From Cellulomonas carbonis (GTDB taxonomy: Bacteria; Actinomycetota; Actinomycetes; Actinomycetales; Cellulomonadaceae), in assembly GCF_014636275.1 (NCBI RefSeq), contig NZ_BMEB01000002.1, forward strand, positions 682,001 through 746,000: 64,000 bases of DNA, read 5' to 3'. The notes under the pieces were generated by a model. It worked only from the letters and a program-made list of their open reading frames with translations, made no database searches and was not told the origin of the DNA. Below are positions 16,022-27,207 of this stretch, in pieces. A program made the translations under genes and the position numbers. How positions within the stretch are numbered: position 1 is the stretch's first letter; each line of letters opens with the position of its first letter.

Positions 16022-17023
16022 GTGGAGATCGTCCTCGTCGTCCTCGTCGTCGTCTTCGCGCTCGGGTTCGACTACACCAACGGCTTCCACGACGCGGCGA
16101 ACGCGATCGCGACGTCCGTGTCGACCCGCGCGCTCACGCCGCGCGCCGCGCTCATCATGGCGGCGGTCTTCAACATGGTCGGCGCGCTGCTCGGCACCGG
16201 CGTCGCGCAGACCATCGGCTCGGGGATCATCGACGTCGGCGAGCGCCCCGCGCACACGGGTCTGATCATGGTGCTCGCGGCGGTCGTCGGCGCGATCGTG
16301 TGGAACCTCATCACGTGGTGGTTCGGCATGCCGTCGTCGTCGTCGCACGCCCTCATCGGCGGGCTCACGGGCGTCGGGATCGCGGGCGGCATCACGGTGC
16401 ACTGGGACGTCATCCTCGACAAGGTGGTCATCCCGATGGTGTTCTCGCCGCTCGTCGGCTTCGGCCTCGCGTTCGCGCTCATGATCGCGCTGCTGTGGGT
16501 GTTCCGGAACGCGAACCCGCACAAGGTCACCCGCCGCTTCCGGCACGCCCAGACGGTCTCGGCCGCCGCGATGGCCCTCGGCCACGGGCTCCAGGACGCG
16601 CAGAAGACGATGGGTGTCATCGTCCTCGCGCTCGTCGCAGGCGGGTTCCAGGCGACGAGCGAGATCCCGCTGTGGGTCAAGATCTCGGCCGCGCTCGCGA
16701 TCTCGGCGGGCACCTACGCGGGCGGCTGGCGCATCATGCGGACGCTCGGTCGGCGCGTGATCGAGCTGGACCCCGCGCGCGGGTTCGTCGCCGAGACAGT
16801 CGCGGCGAGCGTCCTCTACACGACGGCGTTCGCGTTCCAGGCGCCCATCTCGACGACGCAGACGATCACCTCGGCGATCATGGGCGTCGGCTCGACCAAG
16901 CGGCTCTCGGCCGTCCGGTGGGGCGTCGCGGGCAACATCGCGATCGCGTGGGTCCTCACGATCCCCGCGGCGGCGGGCGTCGGCGCGCTCGTCTTCGTGG
17001 TGCTCGACGCGCTCATCGGCTGA
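16022..17023 (+). CDS. pit: PiT-family inorganic phosphate transporter
   Basis: A 333-residue membrane protein with about ten helices and the two PiT signature repeats: GFDYTNGFHDAANAIATSV near the N-terminus and GHGLQDAQKTMG in the second half. It should import metal-phosphate using the proton gradient at high external phosphate. The GTG lies 5 bp after the DUF47 stop, with AAGGAG inside the end of that gene. The stop TGA runs straight into eight perfect copies of CCCGA. Confidence 0.95.
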   Translation: MEIVLVVLVVVFALGFDYTNGFHDAANAIATSVSTRALTPRAALIMAAVFNMVGALLGTGVAQTIGSGIIDVGERPAHTGLIMVLAAVVGAIVWNLITWWFGMPSSSSHALIGGLTGVGIAGGITVHWDVILDKVVIPMVFSPLVGFGLAFALMIALLWVFRNANPHKVTRRFRHAQTVSAAAMALGHGLQDAQKTMGVIVLALVAGGFQATSEIPLWVKISAALAISAGTYAGGWRIMRTLGRRVIELDPARGFVAETVAASVLYTTAFAFQAPISTTQTITSAIMGVGSTKRLSAVRWGVAGNIAIAWVLTIPAAAGVGALVFVVLDALIG

Positions 17024-17063
17024 CCCGACCCGACCCGACCCGACCCGACCCGACCCGACCCGA
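17024..17063. repeat. (CCCGA)8 simple sequence repeat after the pit stop codon
   Basis: Eight perfect CCCGA units directly follow the TGA at 17021-17023 and end 10 bp before the stop of the opposing gene. Being a 5-bp unit, it is prone to slippage, but it lies outside both coding regions. Confidence 0.95.
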
Positions 17064-17073
17064 CCCGCCGCCG

Positions 17074-18057
17074 TCAGCCGCCCGCGGCGCCCCGGTGCCG
17101 CTCGACCGCGACCACGCGCGGGCTCGCGCCGTCGCTCACGTGGCACACGAGCATCTCGCCTGTCTTGAGCCACGGGTCCTTGGTGGGCAGGCTCCCGAAG
17201 GTCCAGCGGCGCGTCGCCTCGTTGACCGTGTCGACCACCGACTGCAGCACGGGCCGGTGGGTCGAGACGACGACGCCGCGCGGGTTCTGCAGGAGGTCGT
17301 CCACCACGGCCGCCGCCTTGGCGGGGTCCTCCTTGAACGCCGCCTCGGTGAGCGCGTCGACCGTCCGCACGGGCAGCCCTGTGCGCTCGGCGTACGGGGT
17401 GACGGTCCGCAGGCACCGCTCCCAGGGGCTCGAGACCACCTCTCCAACGCCGAACGCCGACAGGACGGGGACCATCGCTGCGGCCTGCGTGCGCCCCTGC
17501 CCGGTCAGCGGCCGGGTCTCCTCGCCGCCCTTCCACGCCGACCGTCGTTGCGCGCGACCGTGGCGTGCCACGACGACGGCGTTCGTCGCGAGCCGGTCGC
17601 GCTCGCGCAGCCACATGAGGCGCTCGAGCGGGAGCCGGTCGGCGCGCCGGGTCAGCAGGTCGGCGGCCGCCGTGGGCGTGACCCACAGGACCTCGTCGAT
17701 CTCGCTCTCCGGCGCGGGGGACACGGACCCGCGCACGGACAGCGCCGCGCCGTCGTCGGGCCCGGTGAGCCGCGCCGCCCAGTAGTGGACGCGCTTGCCC
17801 TTGCCGTCGGACGTCCGGTACGCGATGGACGGGAGCGCGACGCCGAGGACGACGGCCTCGCCGATCTCCTCGCACACCTCGCGCACCGCCGCCGTCGGCA
17901 GCAGCTCACCGGGGTCGAGCTTGCCCTTGGGCCAGGACCAGTCCTGGTACCGGGGCCGGTGGACCAGCGGCAGCTCGATCCGCCCGTCCCGCTCGCGCCA
18001 CACGAGCGCACCCGCCGCCTGGACTGTCCCCGGACGGTCCTCGGTGCTCGCCGTCAC
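17074..18057 (-). CDS. mutT1: Nudix hydrolase fused to histidine phosphatase, MutT1-like
   Basis: A 327-residue two-domain protein. The N-terminal Nudix domain has the box GKLDPGELLPTAAVREVCEE, with the REVCEEIGE core. The C-terminal domain is a histidine phosphatase with ARHGRA and a second-half STHRPVLQ. This is the arrangement of mycobacterial MutT1, which removes 8-oxo-dGTP and diadenosine polyphosphates. It starts at GTG 18057, 9 bp after the ppk stop; ppk1 and mutT1 are also neighbours in Mycobacterium. It is probably the last gene of a leftward operon. Confidence 0.9.
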   Translation of the reverse strand: MTASTEDRPGTVQAAGALVWRERDGRIELPLVHRPRYQDWSWPKGKLDPGELLPTAAVREVCEEIGEAVVLGVALPSIAYRTSDGKGKRVHYWAARLTGPDDGAALSVRGSVSPAPESEIDEVLWVTPTAAADLLTRRADRLPLERLMWLRERDRLATNAVVVARHGRAQRRSAWKGGEETRPLTGQGRTQAAAMVPVLSAFGVGEVVSSPWERCLRTVTPYAERTGLPVRTVDALTEAAFKEDPAKAAAVVDDLLQNPRGVVVSTHRPVLQSVVDTVNEATRRWTFGSLPTKDPWLKTGEMLVCHVSDGASPRVVAVERHRGAAGG

Positions 18058-18066
18058 CGACGGGCC

Positions 18067-20406
18067 TCAGCGTGCGCCGGCCGGCCGGCGCCGGCGTCGG
18101 GCGATGAGCAGCTCCTGGAGGTCGTGCAGCGGCTCGCCGTCCGCCGTGCGGTGGTGGCGCGTCCACGTGTCGTCCGGACCCAGGTGCCACGTCGCCGTCG
18201 ACTCGTCCATCGACAGGTCCAGCAGACCGAGCAGCTCCGCGACGTGCCCCTGGTCGCCGATCCGGACGAGGGTCTCGACGCGGCGGTCCAGGTTGCGGTG
18301 CATGAGGTCGGCGGAGCCGATGAACACCTCGGGCTCGTCACCCCCGTTCGCGAACGCGAACACCCGCGCGTGCTCGAGGAACCGGCCGAGGATCGACCGC
18401 ACGCGGATCGTCTCGCTCAGGCCCGGGACGCCGGGGCGCACCGCGCAGATCCCGCGCACCACGAGATCGACCGGGACGCCGACGCGCGACGCCCGGTACA
18501 GCGCGTCGATCGTCTCCTCGTCGACCACCGAGTTCACCTTGATCCGGATCCAGGCGGGGAGCCCGGCGAGGTGGTTCTCCCGTTCGCGCTCGATGCGCTC
18601 GACCAGGCCCGACCGCACCGACCGGGGCGCGACGAGCAGGCGGTGGAAGCGCGACTTGGGCGCGTAGCCCGAGAGCTGGTTGAACAGGCGCGTGAGGTCC
18701 TGCCCCACCTCCGGGTCGCACGTGAGCAGGCCCAGGTCCTCGTAGATCCGCGCGGTCTTGGGGTTGTAGTTGCCGGTGCCGACGTGGCAGTACCGGCGCA
18801 GACCGTCGGACTCCTGGCGGACGACGAGCGACAGCTTGCAGTGCGTCTTGAGCCCGACGATGCCGTAGACCACGTGGACGCCGGCCTGCTCGAGCTTGCG
18901 GGCCCACGTGATGTTCGCCTGCTCGTCGAAGCGCGCCTTGATCTCGACCAGGGCGAGCACCTGCTTGCCCGCCTCGGCGGCGTCGATGAGCGCGTCGACG
19001 ATCGGGGAGTCGCCCGAGGTCCGGTAGAGCGTCTGCTTGATCGCGAGCACGTGCGGGTCCGCCGCGGCCTGCGCGAGGAAGGTCTGGACCGACGTCGCGA
19101 ACGAGTCGTACGGGTGGTGCAGGAGCACGTCGCGGCGGCGGATCGCGGCGAAGATGTCGGTCGGCGTCGCGGACTCGACCTCGGCGAGGTGCCGGTGCGT
19201 CCCGCCCACGAACCGCCGGAAGCGCAGGTCCGGGCGGTCGAGGTCCGCGATGAGGTTGAGGCCCGTGAGGTCGAGCGGTGCGGGCAGCTCGTACACCTCG
19301 GACTCGTCCACGCCCAGCTCGCGCACGATGAGCTCGCGCACGCGCGGCGCGATGTCCTCCGCGATCTCGAGGCGGACGGGCGGTCCGAACCGGCGGCGCA
19401 GGAGCTCCTTCTCCATCGCCTGGAGGATGTTCTCGGCGTCGTCCTCCTCGACCTCCACGTCCTCGTTCCGGGTGACGCGGAAGGTGTGGTGCTCGCGCAC
19501 CTCCATGCCCGGGAACAGCGCGGAGAGGTGGACGGCGATGACGTCCTCGAGCGGCACGAACGACGTCGGCCCGCGCTCCGGGTCGGCCGTCTGGGTGCTC
19601 GGCGCGCTCGGCCGGCCGGCGGCGTCGACCGCGATGAACCGCGGGAGCAGCGGCGGGACCTTGACGCGCGCGAAGTGCTCCTTGCCGGTCGCGGGGTTGA
19701 CGACGACGACGGCGAGGTTGAGGGACAGCCCCGAGATGTACGGGAACGGGTGCGCCGGGTCGACGGCGAGCGGCGTGAGCACCGGGAAGATCTGCTTGCG
19801 GAAGAACTTGTGGAGGCGGTCCTGCTCGTCGGAGCCCAGGTCGTCCCAGTGGACGAGCGTGATGCCCTCGGCCGCGAGCGCCGGCTGCACCTTCTCGCTG
19901 AACACCTGCGAGTGCCGGATCATGAGCTCCTGGGCGCGCGCGTCGATCGCCTCGAGGACCTGACGCGGGCTCAGCCCGGACGCGGCCGTCACGGCCATCC
20001 CCGTCGCGATGCGGCGCTTGAGGCCCGCGACGCGGACCATGAAGAACTCGTCGAGGTTCGACGCGAAGATCGCGAGGTAGCGCGCGCGCTCCAGGAGCGG
20101 CAGCGACGTGTCCTCGGCGAGCTCGAGCACGCGCTCGTTGAACGCGAGCCAGGACAGCTCGCGGTCGGCGAAGCGGTGCTCGGGCAGCGGGTCCTCGGCC
20201 TGGGCGGACGCGTCGTCGTCGGCGTCCGACGACGAGCGGTCGGCGCGGCCGGCGCCCTCGGCGTCCTCGGTGCCGTCGGTGCCGTCGGTGCCCGGCGCGG
20301 GCGCCGGCGTGCTGACGAGCTCCTCGGCCGCCTCGGCGGCGGCACCGTCGGCCCGGGGGTCGGGCGCGGGCGGCGTGGCCTGGGACTGCGCAGTCATGCG
20401 TGTCAT
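18067..20406 (-). CDS. ppk: Polyphosphate kinase 1
   Basis: About 779 residues, longer than usual because of an 80-residue acidic, Gly/Ser-rich N-terminal tail. The PPK N domain begins at [16 protein letters not shown]. The phospholipase-D-like catalytic half has His522 ([10 protein letters not shown]) and His541 ([10 protein letters not shown]), with the 19-residue spacing of the E. coli catalytic pair. The C-terminal domain has [14 protein letters not shown]. It reversibly transfers ATP gamma-phosphate to polyphosphate. The start may be ATG 20406 or ATG 20397; neither has a clear ribosome-binding site. It lies between mshD and mutT1 in one leftward run. Confidence 0.96.
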   Translation of the reverse strand: MTRMTAQSQATPPAPDPRADGAAAEAAEELVSTPAPAPGTDGTDGTEDAEGAGRADRSSSDADDDASAQAEDPLPEHRFADRELSWLAFNERVLELAEDTSLPLLERARYLAIFASNLDEFFMVRVAGLKRRIATGMAVTAASGLSPRQVLEAIDARAQELMIRHSQVFSEKVQPALAAEGITLVHWDDLGSDEQDRLHKFFRKQIFPVLTPLAVDPAHPFPYISGLSLNLAVVVVNPATGKEHFARVKVPPLLPRFIAVDAAGRPSAPSTQTADPERGPTSFVPLEDVIAVHLSALFPGMEVREHHTFRVTRNEDVEVEEDDAENILQAMEKELLRRRFGPPVRLEIAEDIAPRVRELIVRELGVDESEVYELPAPLDLTGLNLIADLDRPDLRFRRFVGGTHRHLAEVESATPTDIFAAIRRRDVLLHHPYDSFATSVQTFLAQAAADPHVLAIKQTLYRTSGDSPIVDALIDAAEAGKQVLALVEIKARFDEQANITWARKLEQAGVHVVYGIVGLKTHCKLSLVVRQESDGLRRYCHVGTGNYNPKTARIYEDLGLLTCDPEVGQDLTRLFNQLSGYAPKSRFHRLLVAPRSVRSGLVERIERERENHLAGLPAWIRIKVNSVVDEETIDALYRASRVGVPVDLVVRGICAVRPGVPGLSETIRVRSILGRFLEHARVFAFANGGDEPEVFIGSADLMHRNLDRRVETLVRIGDQGHVAELLGLLDLSMDESTATWHLGPDDTWTRHHRTADGEPLHDLQELLIARRRRRPAGAR

Positions 20407-20450
20407 CGTCGCATCCCCGCGGCGCGGAGGGGAGCCGTGCTCACGACCCG

Positions 20451-21386
20451 TCACGACCGGTCGGCGCCGTACTGCACGTCCGCCCGGACGGTCCGGAAGC
20501 CGGCCCGTTCGTAGGTCGCGCGCGCGGCGGCGTGACCGCCCTCGACGAAGAGGTCGGCGTGCGCCATCCCGCGTCCGGCCAGGTGCGCGAGGACGTGCGA
20601 GGTCATGAACCGCCCGAGGCCCGTGCCCTGCTCGGCCGGGTCGACGGCGAGCGCGTAGAGCTCACCCGTCGTCGTGCCCGGCTCGACCTTGGTCCACGCC
20701 GACGCGACCAGCCGGCCGTCGCGCTCGGCGAGCAGCAGGTCGTCGGCGCGGAACCACGGCTCGCGCTCGCGCGCCTCGACGTCGGCGCGCGTGAGTCGAC
20801 CCTGCTCGGGGTGGTCGACGAATGCGCGTGCGTTGAGCGTGACCCACGCGTCCTCGTCCGCCCCGACGACGAACGGCCGGACGACGACGTCGTCGCGCTC
20901 GGGTGCGGGCGGGGCGTCGTGGAGCGCGACCGCCATGCGCAGGAGCTCGCGCTGCACCGTCAGGCCCGCGGACGTCGCGAGGGCACGCGCGGCCGGGAGG
21001 TCGCCGTGCGCCCACACGAGCGCGCCCGGACGGCCGGCGTCCGCGGCGACACGACCCACGCGGTCCAGGAGCGCGCCCCCGACCCCGCGGCGACGCGCGT
21101 CGGGGAGCACGGCGAGCTCCGCCGAGGCGGGCGCGTCCGCGGGTCCGCCGAGGTCGACCTGCGCGTAGCCGACGGGGCCGACCGGCACGCCCTCGCGCGC
21201 GCCGTCCCCGGCGGCCTCGCGCTCGAGGCTCGCGACGACGTGCGCGACGGGTGACCTCGGCGCGAGCCACAGGAGCGTCTGCTCGCCGAAGGCCTCGACG
21301 CCGTCGTGCCGGCGCACGACGTCCGCGAGGGTCCGGACGGCGTCCGCCGTCGTCGGGGGGAGCTCGTCCACGACCTCGATCAGCAC
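20451..21386 (-). CDS. mshD: Mycothiol synthase MshD
   Basis: A 311-residue protein of two GNAT acetyltransferase domains. The N-terminal copy is degenerate ([18 protein letters not shown]). The C-terminal copy has the acetyl-CoA site [18 protein letters not shown] and the MshD-specific [15 protein letters not shown]. It acetylates Cys-GlcN-Ins in the last step of mycothiol synthesis, the main low-molecular-weight thiol of actinobacteria, and is thus a lineage marker. GTG 21386 lies 12 bp after the upstream channel gene; ppk follows at a short distance. Confidence 0.95.
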   Translation of the reverse strand: MLIEVVDELPPTTADAVRTLADVVRRHDGVEAFGEQTLLWLAPRSPVAHVVASLEREAAGDGAREGVPVGPVGYAQVDLGGPADAPASAELAVLPDARRRGVGGALLDRVGRVAADAGRPGALVWAHGDLPAARALATSAGLTVQRELLRMAVALHDAPPAPERDDVVVRPFVVGADEDAWVTLNARAFVDHPEQGRLTRADVEAREREPWFRADDLLLAERDGRLVASAWTKVEPGTTTGELYALAVDPAEQGTGLGRFMTSHVLAHLAGRGMAHADLFVEGGHAAARATYERAGFRTVRADVQYGADRS

Positions 21387-21398
21387 GCCTGCATCCCA

Positions 21399-22286
21399 TC
21401 ACGCGTCCGGCGCCGGGTGCCCGTGGTCGCGGGCGAGCCGGCGCACGAGGTCGGCGCGCTCCGGTGCGCCGTCGCCGCCGGTGCGCACGAACCGGCGGTC
21501 CAGGAGCGCTGCGAGCTCGTCGACGACGCGGTCCAGCGCCGCGCCTCCGGCGCGCAGGGCGCCGTCGTCGGCGCCGCGCGCGCGGCTCGCGAGGTCGTCG
21601 GCGGCGTGGAGGGCCCACGCGAGGGACGCCTCGGCGTCCTGGTCCCGGAAGTAGTAGGAGGGCGCGGTCTGCCCGAGGTCGACGTGCACGTTCGCGAGGC
21701 GCTCGGTGGCCTGCGCGAGCACGGCGTCGCCGGGCGGCGGGGCGCCGTCGGCGCGCGTGCGCCACACCGCGACCAGGAACCGTGCGGTCGTGCGGCGGCG
21801 CACCAGCGTGGCCTGGACCTGGAGCACCCACGAGACGCCCGCCGTGAGGAGGCTGAAGCCCAGCAGCGCCTGCGCGCCCGCGAGCAGCCGCAGCCACCCG
21901 TCGCGCGGCACGAGGTCGCCGAAGCCGAGCGTGCTCACGCCCACCGTGGACACGTACAGCGCGTCCACGACGGGGCTGCGCGTCGCCGGGTCGAGGTTCG
22001 AGGAGTAGGCGAAGCCGCCGGCCGCGATCGCGGGCAGGTAGACGAGCGCGCCGCCGACGACGACGAGCACCGCCCAGCACGCGACCACGGACACGAGCAG
22101 GAGCGGCCCGGCGACGTCCCTGGCGTGCGTGCCCAGGCGGCCGGTCGCGCCCCACAGCACCCGCGCGAGCCCACGGCTGATGCGGCCCTCGCCCGACGCG
22201 TGCCACAGCGTGTGGAACACGTCGCGCAGCGTCAGGACGACGACGACGAACCCGGCGACGGTCGAGAGCCACCCGAGCACCGTCAC
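21399..22286 (-). CDS. Two-helix potassium channel family protein
   Basis: About 295 residues. An early hydrophobic helix is followed by two more that flank the pore loop STVGVSTLGFGDLVP, the K+ selectivity-filter type (TxGFGD). A roughly 150-residue cytosolic tail has no recognisable RCK/TrkA domain. I chose GTG 22286 because it overlaps the previous stop as GTGA; GTG 22304 would add six residues. Role: K+-selective ion conduction; the gating signal is unknown. Confidence 0.85.
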   Translation of the reverse strand: MTVLGWLSTVAGFVVVVLTLRDVFHTLWHASGEGRISRGLARVLWGATGRLGTHARDVAGPLLLVSVVACWAVLVVVGGALVYLPAIAAGGFAYSSNLDPATRSPVVDALYVSTVGVSTLGFGDLVPRDGWLRLLAGAQALLGFSLLTAGVSWVLQVQATLVRRRTTARFLVAVWRTRADGAPPPGDAVLAQATERLANVHVDLGQTAPSYYFRDQDAEASLAWALHAADDLASRARGADDGALRAGGAALDRVVDELAALLDRRFVRTGGDGAPERADLVRRLARDHGHPAPDA

Positions 22287-22807
22287 GACGTCGGCCCCGT
22301 CCACCCCTCGACGCCGTGCAGCGCACGCGCGTCGCCGAGCGCCGACGACGGGACGACGCTCAGGGTTCCGTCGCCCTCGAGGACGACCGCGGCGACGTCG
22401 CCGAGCCCGCCACGGCCCGAGGACCGGACGGCCTGGCGGAGCTCGTCCTCGGTGAGCCGCTCACGCCGCATCGCGTCCGCGACGGGCCGCCCGTCGCGCA
22501 GGACGACCACCGGGCGGGCCGTGACCGCCCCGCGTCCCCCGGGCAGGTGCACCGTCGTCCACGACACCGCGAGCTGCAGGACGCCGAGCAGGGCGAGCGC
22601 GACCGCGCCCTCGGACCACGAGACGTCGCTGCTGAGCAGGATGGTCGCGAGCGTCGAGCCGAGCGCGACCGTGACGACGAGGTCGAACGCGTTGAGCTTC
22701 GCGAGCGTGCGTTTGCCGAGCACCCGCAGGAGCACGACGAGCGTCGCGTACGCGGCGGCGCCGACGGCGAGCACACGGACGAGGTCGGACCACGAGTCGA
22801 ACCACAT
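22283..22807 (-). CDS. DUF421/YetF-like membrane protein
   Basis: A 174-residue protein: three N-terminal membrane helices with KRTLAKLNAFDLVVTVALGS, the YetF-family hallmark, then a small soluble domain, RPVVVLRDGRPVADAMRRE. YetF relatives in Bacillus spores take part in lipid-related membrane functions; the role here is unknown. ATG 22807 begins a leftward operon whose next gene overlaps it by GTGA. DUF2254 is transcribed divergently from a 135-bp gap. Confidence 0.88.
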   Translation of the reverse strand: MWFDSWSDLVRVLAVGAAAYATLVVLLRVLGKRTLAKLNAFDLVVTVALGSTLATILLSSDVSWSEGAVALALLGVLQLAVSWTTVHLPGGRGAVTARPVVVLRDGRPVADAMRRERLTEDELRQAVRSSGRGGLGDVAAVVLEGDGTLSVVPSSALGDARALHGVEGWTGPTS

Positions 22808-22942
22808 CCCTCGTGCGTACCACCGGGACCGGGCGCCCGCGACGGCACGCGACCACCCGCAGCGGCTGCGGCCGGCACGGCCCGCGAGCACGCCGCCCGG
22901 GGTGCGGATGCCGGACGGCGGTCCTCCTGGCACGCTCGCCGC

Positions 22943-24268
22943 ATGGCAGCACCGGTGCGTCTGAGGCAGCGCTTCTGGTTCCTGCCCGCCCTCATGTGCG
23001 CGGGTGCGGTGCTCCTGGCCGAGGGTCTCGTCGCGGTGGACCGGGCCGGAGGCGCCGTCCCGCCGTGGGCCGACGCGGTCCTGCTGCGGGTGGGGGAGAG
23101 CGGCAGCCGCGAGGTCCTGGGCGCGATCGCGACCGCGAGCCTGTCGGTCGCCGGCACGACGTTCTCCATCACGATCGCCGTGCTGGCGCTCACGTCGTCC
23201 GCGTACGGGCCGCGCCTCGTGCCGAACTTCATGGCGGACCGGGGCAACCAGGCCGCGCTCGGGGCCTACACCGCCACGTTCCTGTACGCGCTGCTCGTGC
23301 TGCGCTCGGTCCGCGTGCTCGGTGACCCCGGTGACCAGCAGGCCGAGGTCTTCGTCCCGCACCTGGCCGTCAACGTCGCGGTGCTCCTCGCCGTCGCCGA
23401 CGTGGCGGTCCTCGTGTGGTTCATCCACCACATCAGCGACTCGATCCAGGTGTGGACGCTGTCCGGGCGGGTGCGCGAGTCGCTGTGCGACGTCGTCGAC
23501 TCGCTCTACCCCGAGAGCCTCGCGGCCGACCCGGCCGACGTGCCCGAGGAGCCGCGGGTGCGCCTCCCGGACCCCGCGACCGACCTCGTCGTCACGGCGG
23601 ACCGCCCCGGTTACGTCGAGCTCGTCGAGGAGGACGAGGTCGCTCGCGTGGCACGGCGGCGCGACGTGCTCGTCGCGCTGCGGGTCAGCCCGGGGGACCA
23701 TGTCCTCCCGTCGGAGCCGCTCGCCGTCGTGGCCGGCCCGGGTGCCCGCGAGCACGCGGACGACGTGGTCGCCGCAGTGCGTGGGGCCGTGCACGTCGGC
23801 GACGCGCGCAACGCGGTCCAGGACGTCGCCTTCGTCGTCCAGCAGCTCGTCGACATGGCGGTCCGTGCGCTCTCGCCCTCGACGAACGACCCGACCACCG
23901 CGGTGAACGCGGTCGACGACCTCGCCGCGGGACTCGCGCTGCTCGTGCACCGCCGGCTGCCGTCACCCCTGCGGCTCGACGACGAGGGCACACCGCTCGT
24001 GCACGCACCCCGCCCCGAACCCGTCGAGCTCGTCCGGTCGGTCCTGCAGGCGGTGCGGTGGTACGGCCCGACCCACCCCCAGGTGGTCCGCGCTGGTCTG
24101 CGCCTCGCACGCCGCGTGGGCACGGCCGCGCGTGACCCACGCGTGCGGGCGGTCGTCGTCGACGAGGTCGGCCTCCTCCTCGACGCCGTGCGGGACGCGG
24201 GGCTGCACCCGCGCGACGTCGCCCGCCTCGAGGCCGAGGCGGGCGACGTCCGGACGCTCCTGCGCTGA
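22943..24268 (+). CDS. DUF2254 predicted membrane protein
   Basis: A 441-residue protein with four N-terminal membrane helices and a soluble C-terminal half. Typical DUF2254 blocks are TTFSITIAVLALTSSAYGPRLVPNF, AVNVAVLLAVADVAVLVWFIHHIS and MAVRALSPSTNDPTTAVNAVDDL. The function of this family is not established. No good ribosome-binding site precedes ATG 22943. The stop-codon region is duplicated in tandem (24261-24308). Confidence 0.9.
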   Translation: MAAPVRLRQRFWFLPALMCAGAVLLAEGLVAVDRAGGAVPPWADAVLLRVGESGSREVLGAIATASLSVAGTTFSITIAVLALTSSAYGPRLVPNFMADRGNQAALGAYTATFLYALLVLRSVRVLGDPGDQQAEVFVPHLAVNVAVLLAVADVAVLVWFIHHISDSIQVWTLSGRVRESLCDVVDSLYPESLAADPADVPEEPRVRLPDPATDLVVTADRPGYVELVEEDEVARVARRRDVLVALRVSPGDHVLPSEPLAVVAGPGAREHADDVVAAVRGAVHVGDARNAVQDVAFVVQQLVDMAVRALSPSTNDPTTAVNAVDDLAAGLALLVHRRLPSPLRLDDEGTPLVHAPRPEPVELVRSVLQAVRWYGPTHPQVVRAGLRLARRVGTAARDPRVRAVVVDEVGLLLDAVRDAGLHPRDVARLEAEAGDVRTLLR

Positions 24269-24308
24269 GCCGACCGAGCGCCGCTGCGCTGAGCCGGACC
24301 GAGGGCCG
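24261..24308. repeat. Tandem duplication covering the DUF2254 stop codon
   Basis: Two near-identical copies of about 23 bp (24261-24283 and 24285-24308), each including TGCGCTGAGCCG and ACCGAG, lie at the 3' end of DUF2254 and fill the gap to the opposing acs gene. Confidence 0.8.
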
Positions 24309-26327
<2,019 letters not shown>

Positions 26328-26389
26328 TGGTCCTCCAGTCGCAGCAGCGGTGGTGCGTTCCGGGCCGATGCTATTCCTCGACGTGGGAC

Positions 26390-27019
26390 CTATGTCCCGG
26401 TTCCGCGCGCGTCCGTGCGCTCGTCGGGGAGCCCTGCGGTGGCCTCCGCCTCCGCGGCGTCGAGGGTCGAGCGGCGGCCGACCCGCCGTGCGATCGCCGT
26501 CGCCGTGCCGGTCGCGAGCAGGAGCGCCCCGACGACGAGCAGGAGCCCACCCGTCGCGCTGCGCACCAGCTGCTCGGTCGCGGCCGGGGCACCCGCGGCG
26601 CCGAGCTCCTCGACCACCTCCGAGAAGCGCGCGGGGGCCACCACGGCCGCCGCGCCGACGACGACGCCCCACACGAGCCCGCCCACCACGGGCGCGGCCG
26701 ACGACCACGAGCCGAGCACCGCGACCGCCGCGAGCACGAGGACACCGAGCACGAGGAGCGCGACGCCGAGCGTGTCCCCGCCGCCGCGCGCCGGGGCCGA
26801 CTCGGCCAGGCGCGCGGCGCCGACGCCCGTCAGCACGACGGCGACCGGTGTCGTCACGAGCCCGACGAGGGCCCCGAGCAGGCGGCGGCCCCAGCCGGGC
26901 GGCCGCGACGCCTCGGGCAGCGACGCGCGTGCCGCAGCGCGGATCGCTCGCCGGTCACGAAGGCGGGTGCGGTTGCCGGTCGGGACCCCGGCGTGGCCGG
27001 GCTGCGGCGACGTCGACAC
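26390..27019 (-). CDS. Small polytopic membrane protein of unknown function
   Basis: A 209-residue protein. An Arg-rich first 55 residues are followed by about four hydrophobic helices (LLGALVGLVTTPVAVVLTGV, LGVALLVLGVLVLAAVAVLG, VVGGLVWGVVVGAAAVV, SATGGLLLVVGALLLATGT). It ends in a charged tail. GTG 27019 has a strong GGGAGG 6 nt upstream. I do not recognise a family. It reads in the same direction as acs, 62 bp upstream of it, so the two could be co-transcribed. Confidence 0.75.
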   Translation of the reverse strand: MSTSPQPGHAGVPTGNRTRLRDRRAIRAAARASLPEASRPPGWGRRLLGALVGLVTTPVAVVLTGVGAARLAESAPARGGGDTLGVALLVLGVLVLAAVAVLGSWSSAAPVVGGLVWGVVVGAAAVVAPARFSEVVEELGAAGAPAATEQLVRSATGGLLLVVGALLLATGTATAIARRVGRRSTLDAAEAEATAGLPDERTDARGTGT

Positions 27020-27207
27020 GGGACCTCCCTCGGCGCGGGTCCGGACGGGGGCAGGGGTCGTCCACCCCTGCCGCCAACGTAGACCCGCGACGCGGTGGCC
27101 GCTCGCGGGTCCCCGGCGGACGAAGGTCCCCCGACCTGCCACGTGACCGCCGTCACCATGGTTCGACCACGGCCGCACCTGGGCCGCTCACCGTGGAAGG
27201 ACCCTCC

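Noticed and set aside
17024..17082. CRISPR or attachment site at the CCCGA repeat
   Set aside because: A 5-bp microsatellite has no spacers, and no integrase or cas gene is near.
16300..20514. 1404-codon rightward frame over pit, mutT1-like and ppk genes
   Set aside because: It has no domain, and crosses three real genes on both strands.
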